Made by a program: the position numbers and the translations under genes
In this document: positions 17,363 through 26,252 of the stretch, one piece after another
Layout of the letters: the number at the start of each line of letters is the position of its first letter
How positions within the stretch are numbered: position 1 is the stretch's first letter
Notes under the pieces: generated by a model
Told to the model about the DNA's origin: nothing
Seen by the model: only the letters and a program-made list of their open reading frames with translations
The model's database searches: none
Source of the DNA: Terripilifer ovatus
GTDB lineage: Bacteria > Pseudomonadota > Alphaproteobacteria > Rhizobiales > Beijerinckiaceae
Assembly: GCA_029222685.1 (NCBI GenBank)
Contig: JARHVB010000011.1
Coordinates: 62,001-126,000 of the forward strand
Reading direction: 5' to 3'
Length of the DNA: 64,000 bases

Positions 17363-18144
17363 CCCGTTTCCTTGTCGTAATCATGTGGCGATTGCGCGTC
17401 AGGAATCGATTTTTGCCGGTCGGAGTTTTTTACGGCCCGCCCGCCTGGATCACGGCTGCCGACCATGGCGTAGGCTTTGGCGTGGATGCGGTCGAGCTCA
17501 GCCTCGAGCGCGCGCCGGGCGGTTTCCATGGCGTCGTCATCGGCGTCCGGCGCGACGCGGATCGGCGTGCCGACGACAACCGCGCCGCGCGAGAAGGGCA
17601 GGCCGATGCTGGCCCTGTCCCAGGAGTTGAAATCCACGCGTCGGGAATTGACCACGGCGAGCGGGTAGATCGGCCGTCCCGACAGCCTGGCGAGAGTCAC
17701 GATGCCTTTGCCCGCCACGCGCGACACCTTGGGAACATCGGAGGTGAGGACCAGTGAAATGCCGTCGCTGAGGATGCGCAGCATTTCACGCAGCGCCAAC
17801 GCGCCGCCGCGCTTGCGTGTTTTCTGCGAACCGGTGCCGCCCGATCCGCGGATCGGAATGACGCCCAGATGTTCCAGCAGTTTCGCATTGATCTCCGCAT
17901 CGGCGTTGCGGGAAATCAGCGCCGCGACGCGCATTCCCGGCGGCCAGGCGAAATGCGCCATGATGTGCTGGCCATGCCAGAGCCCGGCGATCACCGGCGC
18001 ATCGGCCAGCGCCCGCTGTTTCAGGTCTGGCGGATCGAACTGATAACGGGTCGTGGATTCGACAAGCCGCAGATATTTTGCGGCGAGCCAGGCAGCCACA
18101 GTCTGGACCGGGCCGGAGCGGCCAAGTTTTTTCAGTATCGACAT
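17359..18144 (-). CDS. DUF374 lysophospholipid-acyltransferase-like protein
   Basis: This is a 261-residue protein of the DUF374 family, a branch of the acyltransferase fold. The N-terminal hydrophobic/amphipathic stretch is followed by GLWHGQH (54-60) in place of the classical HxxxxD block, and by IPIRGSGGTGSQ (about 96-107) as the phosphate-site loop. The gene is conserved next to waaA in alphaproteobacteria and is presumed to act in lipid A or phospholipid acylation, but this has not been shown here. It overlaps waaA by four bases. Confidence 0.85.
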   Translation of the reverse strand: MSILKKLGRSGPVQTVAAWLAAKYLRLVESTTRYQFDPPDLKQRALADAPVIAGLWHGQHIMAHFAWPPGMRVAALISRNADAEINAKLLEHLGVIPIRGSGGTGSQKTRKRGGALALREMLRILSDGISLVLTSDVPKVSRVAGKGIVTLARLSGRPIYPLAVVNSRRVDFNSWDRASIGLPFSRGAVVVGTPIRVAPDADDDAMETARRALEAELDRIHAKAYAMVGSRDPGGRAVKNSDRQKSIPDAQSPHDYDKETG

Positions 18145-18189
18145 GCCCTGCCAGTTTTGACGAATACCTTGGCTGCTACTTTGAACCGG

Positions 18190-18432
18190 TCATGACGGGT
18201 CGAGAAACCGGTGCATATGCACGATGAAATAGCGCATTTGCGCGTTGTCTACCGTTTGCTGTGCTTTCGCGCGCCATGCCTTTTCGGCACTGGCATAGTT
18301 CGGGAAAATGCCGACGATATCCAGCGCGTTGAGATCGCGAAAATTCGTGCTGTCGAGGCTTTCGAGTTCGCCGCCGAACACGAGATGCAGGAGCTGCTTG
18401 GATTCACGGGTATGGGAAGGTGCGTCCGTCAT
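18190..18432 (-). CDS. DUF4170 domain protein
   Basis: This is an 80-residue soluble protein of the DUF4170 family. The pattern is LLHLVFGGELESL, DIVGIFPNYASAEKAWRAKA and the ending RYFIVHMHRFLDP. I start it at the ATG at 18432 (MTDAPSHTRES), because the longer frame needs a TTG and adds unrelated residues. Its function is unknown. It is a regular neighbour of cysQ and the DUF374 gene in alphaproteobacteria. Confidence 0.82.
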   Translation of the reverse strand: MTDAPSHTRESKQLLHLVFGGELESLDSTNFRDLNALDIVGIFPNYASAEKAWRAKAQQTVDNAQMRYFIVHMHRFLDPS

Positions 18433-18554
18433 TTTGTCCAACTTGTGATGGGATGAGATAGCAAACAAGCGCCTCGTTGACTTGCAAAAAATGCTCTTGC
18501 AAAAAATGTGCTTGGCATTTTGTGCTGCAATCTGTCGTTCCTTGTTGTTTTATT

Positions 18555-19427
18555 TTACGGCTGTTTCTTGGCGATCGCACTTCGCAGGGCAGCCAGCAGA
18601 TCGCCGTGCATGGCCGCCGGCGCCGCCGCCAGAATGCCGTGGCGCGGACGCTGGGCATTGTACAGCGGCATCTGTCCGTCGAGCCCGCTAAAACCGCCGC
18701 CGGCTTCCCGGACGATCAGGTCGGCCGCCGCCACATCCCAGTCCCAAGCGTCGGCCGAGGCGATGCCGCCGTCGATCTCTCCCGCGGCGACGCGGGCCAT
18801 CCGGTAGGCAAGCGAGGGGACGCGTGATTCGCGAACGATTCCAAGGTCGTTGGCCGCCAGGGCGTCGAGAATTGCAAGCGGTCCGCCAAGCCGGCTGCCG
18901 GCGAGCGAGGCCCGGCCGGATGTGGCCAGCTTGCGACCGTTGAGCGTGGCGCCGGCCCCCGCCGCCGCCTCGAATGTCTCGTTCAGCGCCGGCAGGTGCA
19001 GCACCGCCCGGCGCGGGCGGCCTGATTCGACGAGCGCGATGGAGATCGACCAGCGCGGGTCGCCCTTGATGAAGGCCCTGGTCCCGTCGATCGGATCGAC
19101 GATGAAAAGCTGTGGCCGCTGCAGCCGTTCCGGGCTGTCGGCGGTCTCCTCCGACAGCCAGGCCGCATCCGGTGCGAGCGGGCTAAGGCGTTGCCGCAGC
19201 AGCACATCCACGGCCAGATCGGCTTCGCTGACCGGCGAACCGCCATGCTTGTAGTCGATCCTGGCCGAGGTCGCGGAGCCTGCCGCGAAATAGGTCATGG
19301 CGAGCACGCCGGCCTCGCGGGCGATGTCGCTCATCGCCGCAAGGACGGGGTCGTTGCCTGGAGTGTCTGCCAAATCGGATTCCATAGGAGCTGAGCGCTT
19401 GCTGCCCCAATAGGCGGGGTTTTGCAT
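18555..19427 (-). CDS. cysQ: 3'(2'),5'-bisphosphate nucleotidase
   Basis: This 290-residue member of the inositol monophosphatase superfamily hydrolyses PAP, the by-product of sulfate assimilation and phosphopantetheine transfer. The metal motifs are present: the SEET block (about 92-95), DPIDGTRAF (111-119) and the late WDWDVAAADLIVREAGG. The start at 19427 is preceded by a GAAAGG site nine bases away; an internal ATG at 19385 is the alternative. It begins 16 bp after the RND pump stop, so it may be read from that operon as well as from its own promoter. Confidence 0.9.
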   Translation of the reverse strand: MQNPAYWGSKRSAPMESDLADTPGNDPVLAAMSDIAREAGVLAMTYFAAGSATSARIDYKHGGSPVSEADLAVDVLLRQRLSPLAPDAAWLSEETADSPERLQRPQLFIVDPIDGTRAFIKGDPRWSISIALVESGRPRRAVLHLPALNETFEAAAGAGATLNGRKLATSGRASLAGSRLGGPLAILDALAANDLGIVRESRVPSLAYRMARVAAGEIDGGIASADAWDWDVAAADLIVREAGGGFSGLDGQMPLYNAQRPRHGILAAAPAAMHGDLLAALRSAIAKKQP

Positions 19428-19442
19428 GGGCGCAAGCCTTTC

Positions 19443-22400
19443 TCAGCCGGCCTGGACCGGATCCGGCGCCTCCGGTGCGCTGGTGGAGGGGCCCGTTGTC
19501 TCCGGATGGCGCCGGCGAGCCCGTCCACGCGGCGAAAACACATAGATCAGCACCGGCAGGATGAACAGGACGAGAGCCGGCGCCAACGCCATGCCGCCGA
19601 CCACGACGATGGCGAGGGGCTTCTGCACCTGCGATCCGACGCCGCTCGACCATGCGGCCGGCAGCAGGCCGACGCCGGCGACGATGCAGGTCATGATCAC
19701 CGGACGCATCTGCGTATGGCAGGTCTCGCGGATCGCCTCGAGCCGCTCGTGGCCCAGCGCGATCAGATGGTTGAAATGGGTGATGACGATGATGCCGTCC
19801 ATCACCGCGATGCCGAACAGGGCGATGAAGCCGATGGCGGCGGAGACGCTGAACGGCGTGCCCGTCGCCGCCAGCGCCACGACGCCGCCGACCAGCGCCA
19901 GCGGAATGACGGTCAGCGCCAGCACCGTATCGGCGACCGACCCGAAATTGAAAAACAGCAGCAGCGCCATCAGCGCGATGCTGATCGGCACGACGAGCGT
20001 CAGCCGTGCGATGGCATCCTGCAGATTGCCGAACTCGCCGACCCATTCAAGCCGATAGCCCGCCGGCAGCACGACCTCCTTGGCGATGCGCTGCTGGGCT
20101 TCCAGAATCGTGCTGCCGAGATCGCGGTCGCGGACGCTGAATTTGACCGGCAGGTAGCGCGTCTGCTGCTCGCGGTAGATATAGGCGGCGCCGGAGGTCA
20201 GCGAGACCTTGGCGACTTCGCTGAGCGGGATCTGCGTCACGCTGCCCGCCGGCGTCGTCACGCCGATCCGCAGATTGTTGATCGCCTCGATGCTCTGGCG
20301 GAATCGCGGCGCCAGGCGGATGACGATCGGGAAATGCCGGTCGCCGCCCTGTTCGAACAATTCGCCGGCGCTGTCGCCGCCGATGGCGGTGCGCACCGTC
20401 GTGTTGATGTCGCCGGGCGAAAGCCCGTAGCGCGCCGCCTTGGCGCGGTCGACTTCGATCTGCACGGTCGGCTGGCCAAGCGAGACGAAGACGGCAAGAT
20501 CCTCGATCCCCGGAACCCTGCCGATCGTCGTTTTTATTTTCTGCGCCAGGTCGGCAAGCGTGTTGAGATCGCTGCCGTAGATCTTGATCGAATTCTCGCC
20601 CTTCACGCCCGAGACGGCTTCCGCCACATTGTCCTGCAGATATTGCGAGAAGTTGAATTCGACGCCGGGGAATTTCGCCTGCAGCTTGGCGAGCACTTCA
20701 TCGGTCAGCGAGTCCTTGTCGACGCCCGGCCGCCATTGCGAAACCGGCCGCAGCGGCGCGAAGAATTCGGCATTGAAGAAGCCGGTCGCATCGGTGCCGT
20801 CGTCGGGCCGGCCATGTTGCGAGAGCACGGTCTGGAACTCAGGCAGTTCGGCAATGATCTTGCGCATGCGGTTGACGTAGTCGTTGCCTTCTTCGAGCGA
20901 AATCGTCGTCGGCAAGGTGGCGCGGATCCACATATTGCCTTCTTCGAGCTTGGGCAGGAACTCGAGGCCAAGCAGGCGCACGACCACGAATGTGGTGGCG
21001 ACGATGGCGATAGCGGCGAGGATCGCCACCTTCCTGAAGCGCAGCACGATCTCGAGCGCCGGCTCATACACGCTGGCGATGGCGCGAACCAGGAATGTTT
21101 CTCTTTCTTCGACGTGATCGGGAAGCACGAAGGCGCAGAGCGCGGGCGTAATGGTGAACGTCGCCAGCAGGCCGCCGGCGAGCGCATAAGCGTAGGTCTG
21201 CGCCATCGGCCCGAAGATATGCCCCTCGACCCCGCTCATCGTAAACAGCGGGATGAAGGCCGCGACGATGATGCAGGCGGCAAAGAAGATCGACCGGTTG
21301 ACGCCCGCGGCCGCTGCCGCGATCTGCTTCAGCTTGCCGGTCAGGCCGTGGTGATAGGTCATGGTGTCGGCCGGATCGCCCTCTTCGCCGCGTGGACCAT
21401 GCGCCAGCCGTCGGTAGATCGCCTCGACCATGATGACTGTCGCATCCACGATGAGACCGAAGTCGATCGCGCCGACGGACAGCAGATTAGCGGATTCGCC
21501 GCGCACGACCATGAGTCCGATGGCGAAGAACAGGGCGAATGGAATCGTCGTGGCGATGATCAGCGCGCTGCGCAGATCGCCGAGAAACAGCCATTGGATA
21601 AGCACGATCAGCAGAATGCCGACGACCATATTGTGCAGCACGGTATTGGTCGTGGTGTTGATCAGCTCTTCGCGGTCGTAGATGCGCTCGATCTTGACAC
21701 CCGGCGGCAGGATGCCCTCGCTCGCGATACGCGCAACTTCCGCATGCACGGCGCTGAGCACCGGCATGCTGCGCTCGCCGCGCCGCATCAGCACGATGCC
21801 CTGGACGACGTCGTCGGCTTCGAGAATGCCGGCGATGCCAAGACGCGGCTGAAAGCCGATCTCGACGGTCGCGATATCGCGCACCAGCACGGGCGAACCG
21901 TTGACCTGCGTCAGCATCGTCGATTCGATGTCGTCGATGCTGCGGATGAGGCCGACGCCGCGCACCACGGCGGACTGGCTGCCGATATTGACCGTATTGC
22001 CGCCGACGTTGAGGTTGGAGTTGTTGAGGCTCTGCACGACCTGGGGCAGGGTGAGGCCATAGGCGACGAGGCGGTCGAGATCGACCTTGATCTCGTAAGT
22101 CTTGGTCTTGCCGCCCCAACTCGTGACGTCGATGACGCCGGGAACGGCGCGGAAGCGGCGTTTCAGCACCCAGTCGTTGAGTGTCTTCAAATCCATGACG
22201 CTGTAGCCAGGCGGACCGACGAGCCTGTAGCGGTAGATTTCGCCGATCGGGCTGACCGGCGAAATGCCGGGCTGTGCGCCATTCGGCAACGTCTGCACCT
22301 GCGCCAGCCGGTTGAGAACCTGCTGCTCGGCCTCGCGGTAGGTGAAGTCGAAGGTGAATTGCAGCTTCACCGACGAAAGCCCGTAGAGCGAGATGCTGCG

Positions 22401-22643
22401 AACGGTCTTCAGGTTCGGCAGTCCGGCGGTTGCGACTTCGATGGGGATGGTGATGTAGCGTTCGACTTCTTCCGCCGACAGGCCGGCGACCTGGGTGACG
22501 ACTTCGACGGACGGCGGGGTCGGATCGGGATAGGCTTCGATGTTGAGTAGCTTGAAGGCGATCAGCCCGCAGAGCATCATGCCTGCGAGCATCAGGAGCA
22601 TGACGACACGCTGGCGCAAGGCGAAGGAAACTATGCCATCCAT
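19443..22643 (-). CDS. RND efflux pump, heavy-metal (CzcA/CusA) type inner-membrane subunit
   Basis: This 1066-residue proton-driven exporter has twelve predicted membrane helices and two large periplasmic loops. The membrane charge relay typical of metal RND proteins is complete, with D394, D400 and E407 in DFGLIVDATVIMVE. The N-terminus has the usual LRQRVVMLLML and AYPDPTPPSVEV patterns. It follows its membrane-fusion gene by 43 bp. The metal cannot be told from the sequence, and methionine clusters typical of Cu/Ag pumps were not obvious. No outer-membrane partner is in this operon. Confidence 0.9.
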   Translation of the reverse strand: MDGIVSFALRQRVVMLLMLAGMMLCGLIAFKLLNIEAYPDPTPPSVEVVTQVAGLSAEEVERYITIPIEVATAGLPNLKTVRSISLYGLSSVKLQFTFDFTYREAEQQVLNRLAQVQTLPNGAQPGISPVSPIGEIYRYRLVGPPGYSVMDLKTLNDWVLKRRFRAVPGVIDVTSWGGKTKTYEIKVDLDRLVAYGLTLPQVVQSLNNSNLNVGGNTVNIGSQSAVVRGVGLIRSIDDIESTMLTQVNGSPVLVRDIATVEIGFQPRLGIAGILEADDVVQGIVLMRRGERSMPVLSAVHAEVARIASEGILPPGVKIERIYDREELINTTTNTVLHNMVVGILLIVLIQWLFLGDLRSALIIATTIPFALFFAIGLMVVRGESANLLSVGAIDFGLIVDATVIMVEAIYRRLAHGPRGEEGDPADTMTYHHGLTGKLKQIAAAAAGVNRSIFFAACIIVAAFIPLFTMSGVEGHIFGPMAQTYAYALAGGLLATFTITPALCAFVLPDHVEERETFLVRAIASVYEPALEIVLRFRKVAILAAIAIVATTFVVVRLLGLEFLPKLEEGNMWIRATLPTTISLEEGNDYVNRMRKIIAELPEFQTVLSQHGRPDDGTDATGFFNAEFFAPLRPVSQWRPGVDKDSLTDEVLAKLQAKFPGVEFNFSQYLQDNVAEAVSGVKGENSIKIYGSDLNTLADLAQKIKTTIGRVPGIEDLAVFVSLGQPTVQIEVDRAKAARYGLSPGDINTTVRTAIGGDSAGELFEQGGDRHFPIVIRLAPRFRQSIEAINNLRIGVTTPAGSVTQIPLSEVAKVSLTSGAAYIYREQQTRYLPVKFSVRDRDLGSTILEAQQRIAKEVVLPAGYRLEWVGEFGNLQDAIARLTLVVPISIALMALLLFFNFGSVADTVLALTVIPLALVGGVVALAATGTPFSVSAAIGFIALFGIAVMDGIIVITHFNHLIALGHERLEAIRETCHTQMRPVIMTCIVAGVGLLPAAWSSGVGSQVQKPLAIVVVGGMALAPALVLFILPVLIYVFSPRGRARRRHPETTGPSTSAPEAPDPVQAG

Positions 22644-22686
22644 AAAACCTTGCCTATGAAACCTTGCGCCTGCGCACTGCTGTTTG

Positions 22687-23949
22687 CTAACTGCCGCCGA
22701 GCGTTGCCGCCCTGTCGATGAACAGCGCGCCTCTGGTGACGACCCGCTCGCCCGGCTTCAATCCCTTGACGATCTGAATGCGACCTCCGCTGACGAGGCC
22801 GGGCTGGACCGGCCGCAATTCCAGCCTGTCATCGCTGCCCATGACCCAGATGCGCGTCTTGTCGCCTTCGTAGATCAGGGCCTCGCGCGGGACGCTTGCC
22901 GACTTGCCCTCGCTCTTGCCGATCAGCCGCACGCTGGTGAACATTTCCGGACGCAGCAGCCCTTCGCTGTTGTCGATATTGGCGCGCACGGGAATCCGCC
23001 GGCTTGCCGGATCGATGGACGAACCTATGAGCGCGATCTCGCCGGTGAAAGTGCGGTCCGGATAGGCGACAACGCGGAATTCAAGCTTCTGGCCGACGAA
23101 GACATTGCCGACATCGGACTCGCGTACGCTGGCTACAAGCCAGACCCGCGACAGGTCACCGAGCGTGAACGCCGGATCGGACGCGCCCGTCGAAAGGAAC
23201 TGGCCGGTGCCGACCTTGCGCTGGATGATCATGCCGGCGATGGGCGAGAAGACGGTCGTCTCGGCGCTGATCTTGCCGGTCTGTTCGAAGCTGGCAATTT
23301 CGGCATCGCTCTTGCCGATGATGCGCAGACGATTGCGCACGGCTTCGAGCCCGATTTCGGCGGCGCGCACGTCGTTCTGCGCCGCCGTGAGATCATTCTG
23401 CGCCTGCTGATAATCGCGCGTTGCGATGGCGTTGGCGGCGGCAAGATCGCGCAGGCGCTTTTCGGCGTTCTGCACGAGGCGCAATTGCGAGCGCACTTTG
23501 TTGAGATTGCTGACGGCAGCCATCAGGTCGTTTTCGCTTTGGACGACATCGACGGCTTCCAGGTTGAACAGCGGGGCGCCTTGTTCGACCTGCTGTCCGG
23601 GCTTGCCGAAAATCTTCGTGACGCGTCCGGCGAATTGCGAGAACACCGGGGTTACCCGCTCTTCGTCGACGGTGATCTTGCCTTCGGTGGTCGTTTCCGG
23701 CGCGAAGGCTTCTTCGCCGACGGGTTCGATGCGGATCGTCGCCAATTGCTCGGGAGTCAGAAGCAAACCGGATTTCGCCACGGCGGGCGGTCTGGCATTG
23801 CTCACCGGCGCCGCGGAATTCGCCAGCGGCCGCCAGTACCATCCGGCCGCGCCGATCAGCACGACGATCAGGACGGCCGCCTTCGCACCGCTGCTGAGCC
23901 TGCCGGCAGCGCGGAGAGCATTGGCTTGGCCTGATGCAGGATTGTTCAT
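22687..23949 (-). CDS. RND periplasmic adaptor (membrane fusion) protein, CzcB type
   Basis: This 420-residue protein is anchored by one N-terminal membrane helix (about residues 22-41). The order is a barrel-sandwich half, a long alpha-helical hairpin (about 130-200, rich in Ala, Gln and Asn), the second half (FSPIAGMIIQRKVGTGQF), and a C-terminal beta-barrel. It links the RND pump at 19443 to an outer-membrane channel. It is the first gene of the pump operon, so the promoter should be in the 530-bp gap upstream. Confidence 0.9.
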   Translation of the reverse strand: MNNPASGQANALRAAGRLSSGAKAAVLIVVLIGAAGWYWRPLANSAAPVSNARPPAVAKSGLLLTPEQLATIRIEPVGEEAFAPETTTEGKITVDEERVTPVFSQFAGRVTKIFGKPGQQVEQGAPLFNLEAVDVVQSENDLMAAVSNLNKVRSQLRLVQNAEKRLRDLAAANAIATRDYQQAQNDLTAAQNDVRAAEIGLEAVRNRLRIIGKSDAEIASFEQTGKISAETTVFSPIAGMIIQRKVGTGQFLSTGASDPAFTLGDLSRVWLVASVRESDVGNVFVGQKLEFRVVAYPDRTFTGEIALIGSSIDPASRRIPVRANIDNSEGLLRPEMFTSVRLIGKSEGKSASVPREALIYEGDKTRIWVMGSDDRLELRPVQPGLVSGGRIQIVKGLKPGERVVTRGALFIDRAATLGGS

Positions 23950-24286
23950 GCGGTCGAGCTCCCTCAGCTCGGCGTCAACAGGTGCGATAGAGTGGCGAGC
24001 CTATCGCCCAATCTCTCGCTTGCGTCAACACAACGTATGGCGACGGATATTCCCAATCATTGAACAAACTGTGGCGGCAATGCTTGAGACACAGGGATAT
24101 TTTATATTCGGCCATTTTATTGGCGGCTGTGCCTTGGTGTTGCGTTACATCGTCATGCGAATGGTTGCGCGCAGACGCCGGTGCCTGCGTCGTCGTGGCG
24201 GGCCTGCTGGTCGACGTGCTGGAGCGTGCGTATCCGGTCGCGTTGCGACCGAGCTGCAGTTAATTCGGATCTGTTTTTCTCCGGGG
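23950..24286. other. Divergent intergenic region between RND and ABC operons
   Basis: About 340 bases before the ABC leader. It should hold the promoter of the RND operon. A short AT-rich block (about 24040-24125) stands out against the GC-rich surroundings, but I cannot name a precise promoter. No supported gene. Confidence 0.45.
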
Positions 24287-24315
24287 TTGACAGCGTCGGC
24301 CGGGGGTATCAATGA
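24287..24315 (+). promoter_or_regulatory. Possible promoter of the fused-permease ABC operon
   Basis: A perfect TTGACA hexamer at 24287-24292 is followed about 15 bases later by a weak -10 (ATCAAT). It would start transcription about 160 bp before the permease start and so create a leader containing the stem at 24361-24437. Confidence 0.4.
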
Positions 24316-24360
24316 AACCTTGTCCGGCCATGTTGCCCTGCAGCAAGACCGGCCCTCCAA

Positions 24361-24437
24361 GGAACCTAAACCCGATGCCAAGCGACAGTAGTCGATCTAA
24401 CGCGCCGCGCAGGACGCACCGACGGGCCTAGGTTTCC
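24361..24437 (+). promoter_or_regulatory. Possible structured leader RNA upstream of ABC permease
   Basis: GGAACCTAAACCC (24361-24373) can pair with GGGCCTAGGTTTCC (24424-24437), giving about 11 base pairs with a small bulge and an internal loop that close a 50-nt domain. A tiny frame of 18 codons (24375-24431) lies inside. The stem ends 43 bases before the GTG start. I do not recognise a known riboswitch class. Confidence 0.4.
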
Positions 24438-24480
24438 AGGCTCTCTCGTGGCGGCCGACGCGGCCGAAATGAGGTGAGCC

Positions 24481-26235
24481 GTGGTCTTCTTTTTCGAAGA
24501 TTCCAAGGATGCTCGGCCGCTTTCGCACTTCGTGCGTAAAGGCGGCGCGCTGTCCTGGGCAGATCTGATAGCTTTTCTGTTGCTTGCCGCGGCGGCCGTG
24601 CTGGTCGTGCAGGGCGCCGAACAGATGGGGCAGCCGCTCGCGCATCTGCAATCCCAGCCTGTCGTGCTCGATCCAGCGCGTTTGCCGGAATATGCCCTGC
24701 TCACGACGTTGCGCATGTTCGCGGCGCTTGCCGCATCGCTTGTGTTCACCTTTGTGGTGGCCACCCTGGCGGCCAAGAGCCGCAAAGCCGAGCTGGTCAT
24801 CGTGCCGGCGCTCGACATCCTGCAATCGGTGCCGGTTCTGGGTTTTCTGACCTTCACGGTGACGTTTTTCATGGGCCTGTTTCCGGGCCGGGAAGTTGGC
24901 GTGGAATGCGCGGCGATCTTCGCCATCTTCACCAGCCAGGCCTGGAACATGTCGTTCAGCTTCTACCAGTCTCTGCGTACGATTCCGGCCGATCTCGATG
25001 AGGTGGCGCGGCAGTTCGGCTTTTCGCCATGGCGGCGCTTCGTGCGCCTGGAGTTGCCGTTCGCCATGCCGGGCCTGGTCTGGAATACGATGATGTCGAT
25101 GTCGGGCGGCTGGTTCTTCGTCGTCGCCTCCGAGGCTATCACCGTCGGCGACACGACGGTCACCCTGCCTGGCATCGGCTCGTGGCTGTCGATCGCCATC
25201 GGCAACGAGGATTTCAAAGCCGTCGGGCTCGCGGTCCTCGCCATGGCGGTGGTCATCGTGCTTTACGATCAACTCGTGTTCCGGCCGATTGTCGCCTGGG
25301 CGGATAAGTTCCGCTTCGAGCAGACCGCGTCGCAGGCGCGGCCCAGTTCCTGGCTCTACGACCTCATCCGCCGCACGCGGCTGTTGCGGCGCCTGTTCGC
25401 CGCTTTCGCCTGGCCGATCCGGAATCTTCCCGCTTTCAATTGGCCGGGGCTCCCGGCGGCGCCGCCGATCCGCGCCGGCGGCGTCGCCGATCGGGCGCTG
25501 AACCTCCTGTGGCTCGCGCTCGTCGCCTTCGCCTGCCTGTGGGCCGCGTGGGTGCTGCAGAATTTTATCGCCCGCTCGCTCTCCTGGAGCGATGTGCTGA
25601 CGGCATTCATCCTCGGCCTCGCCACTTTGACGCGGGTCATGGTTCTGATTGCCGTCGCCAGCCTGATCTGGGTGCCGATCGGCGTCTGGGTCGGCCTGCG
25701 CCCGGCCTGGGCCGAGCGGCTGCAGCCGCTGGCGCAGTTTCTCGCGGCCTTTCCCGCCAATGTGCTGTTTCCCTTCGCGGTGACGGCGATTGTCGCCTTT
25801 CGTCTCGATCCCAACATCTGGCTGTCGCCGCTGATGGTGCTCGGCACACAGTGGTACATTCTGTTCAACGTCATTGCCGGCGCCAGCGCCATTCCAACCG
25901 ACATGAAGGAAGCCGCCCACATTTTCGGAATCGGTGGCTGGCAATGGTGGCGGCAGGTCGCGCTACCGGCGATCTTTCCCTATTACGTCACCGGGGCATT
26001 GACAGCCACCGGCGGCTCCTGGAACGCCAGCATCGTCGCCGAGGTTGCCTCCTGGGGAGACCGGCAGCTTGAAGCGGCCGGGCTCGGCGCCTTTATCGCC
26101 AAGGCGACAACGGCAGGCGATTATCCGCGCGTGGCGCTCGGCATCGCCGTGATGAGCGTCTTCGTCATCGTCGTCAATCGCGTGGTGTGGCGACCGATGT
26201 ATCGCTATGCCGAGCGCCGCCTGCGTCTGGACTAG
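24481..26235 (+). CDS. ABC transporter permease, NitT/TauT type, two permease domains fused
   Basis: This 584-residue inner-membrane protein has two binding-protein-dependent permease domains in one chain. The first is at about residues 65-280, with the cytoplasmic loop around DEVARQFGFSPWRRFVRLELPFAMPG. The second is at about 335-580, with the loop around MKEAAHIFGIGGWQWWRQVALPAIFP. Both loops are the EAA-type contact to the ATPase. It starts at GTG with a GAGGTG site. The partner ATPase follows 17 bp later. There is no substrate-binding protein gene beside it, so the substrate is open. Confidence 0.88.
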   Translation: MVFFFEDSKDARPLSHFVRKGGALSWADLIAFLLLAAAAVLVVQGAEQMGQPLAHLQSQPVVLDPARLPEYALLTTLRMFAALAASLVFTFVVATLAAKSRKAELVIVPALDILQSVPVLGFLTFTVTFFMGLFPGREVGVECAAIFAIFTSQAWNMSFSFYQSLRTIPADLDEVARQFGFSPWRRFVRLELPFAMPGLVWNTMMSMSGGWFFVVASEAITVGDTTVTLPGIGSWLSIAIGNEDFKAVGLAVLAMAVVIVLYDQLVFRPIVAWADKFRFEQTASQARPSSWLYDLIRRTRLLRRLFAAFAWPIRNLPAFNWPGLPAAPPIRAGGVADRALNLLWLALVAFACLWAAWVLQNFIARSLSWSDVLTAFILGLATLTRVMVLIAVASLIWVPIGVWVGLRPAWAERLQPLAQFLAAFPANVLFPFAVTAIVAFRLDPNIWLSPLMVLGTQWYILFNVIAGASAIPTDMKEAAHIFGIGGWQWWRQVALPAIFPYYVTGALTATGGSWNASIVAEVASWGDRQLEAAGLGAFIAKATTAGDYPRVALGIAVMSVFVIVVNRVVWRPMYRYAERRLRLD

Positions 26236-26252
26236 ATAAGAGGAATTGCGTC

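Noticed and set aside
19422..22550. A 1042-codon open frame on the plus strand opposite the RND pump gene
   Set aside because: It is the antisense shadow of a GC-rich gene. Its product is rich in Arg, Asp, His and Gln without family motifs, while the minus-strand frame has complete RND motifs.
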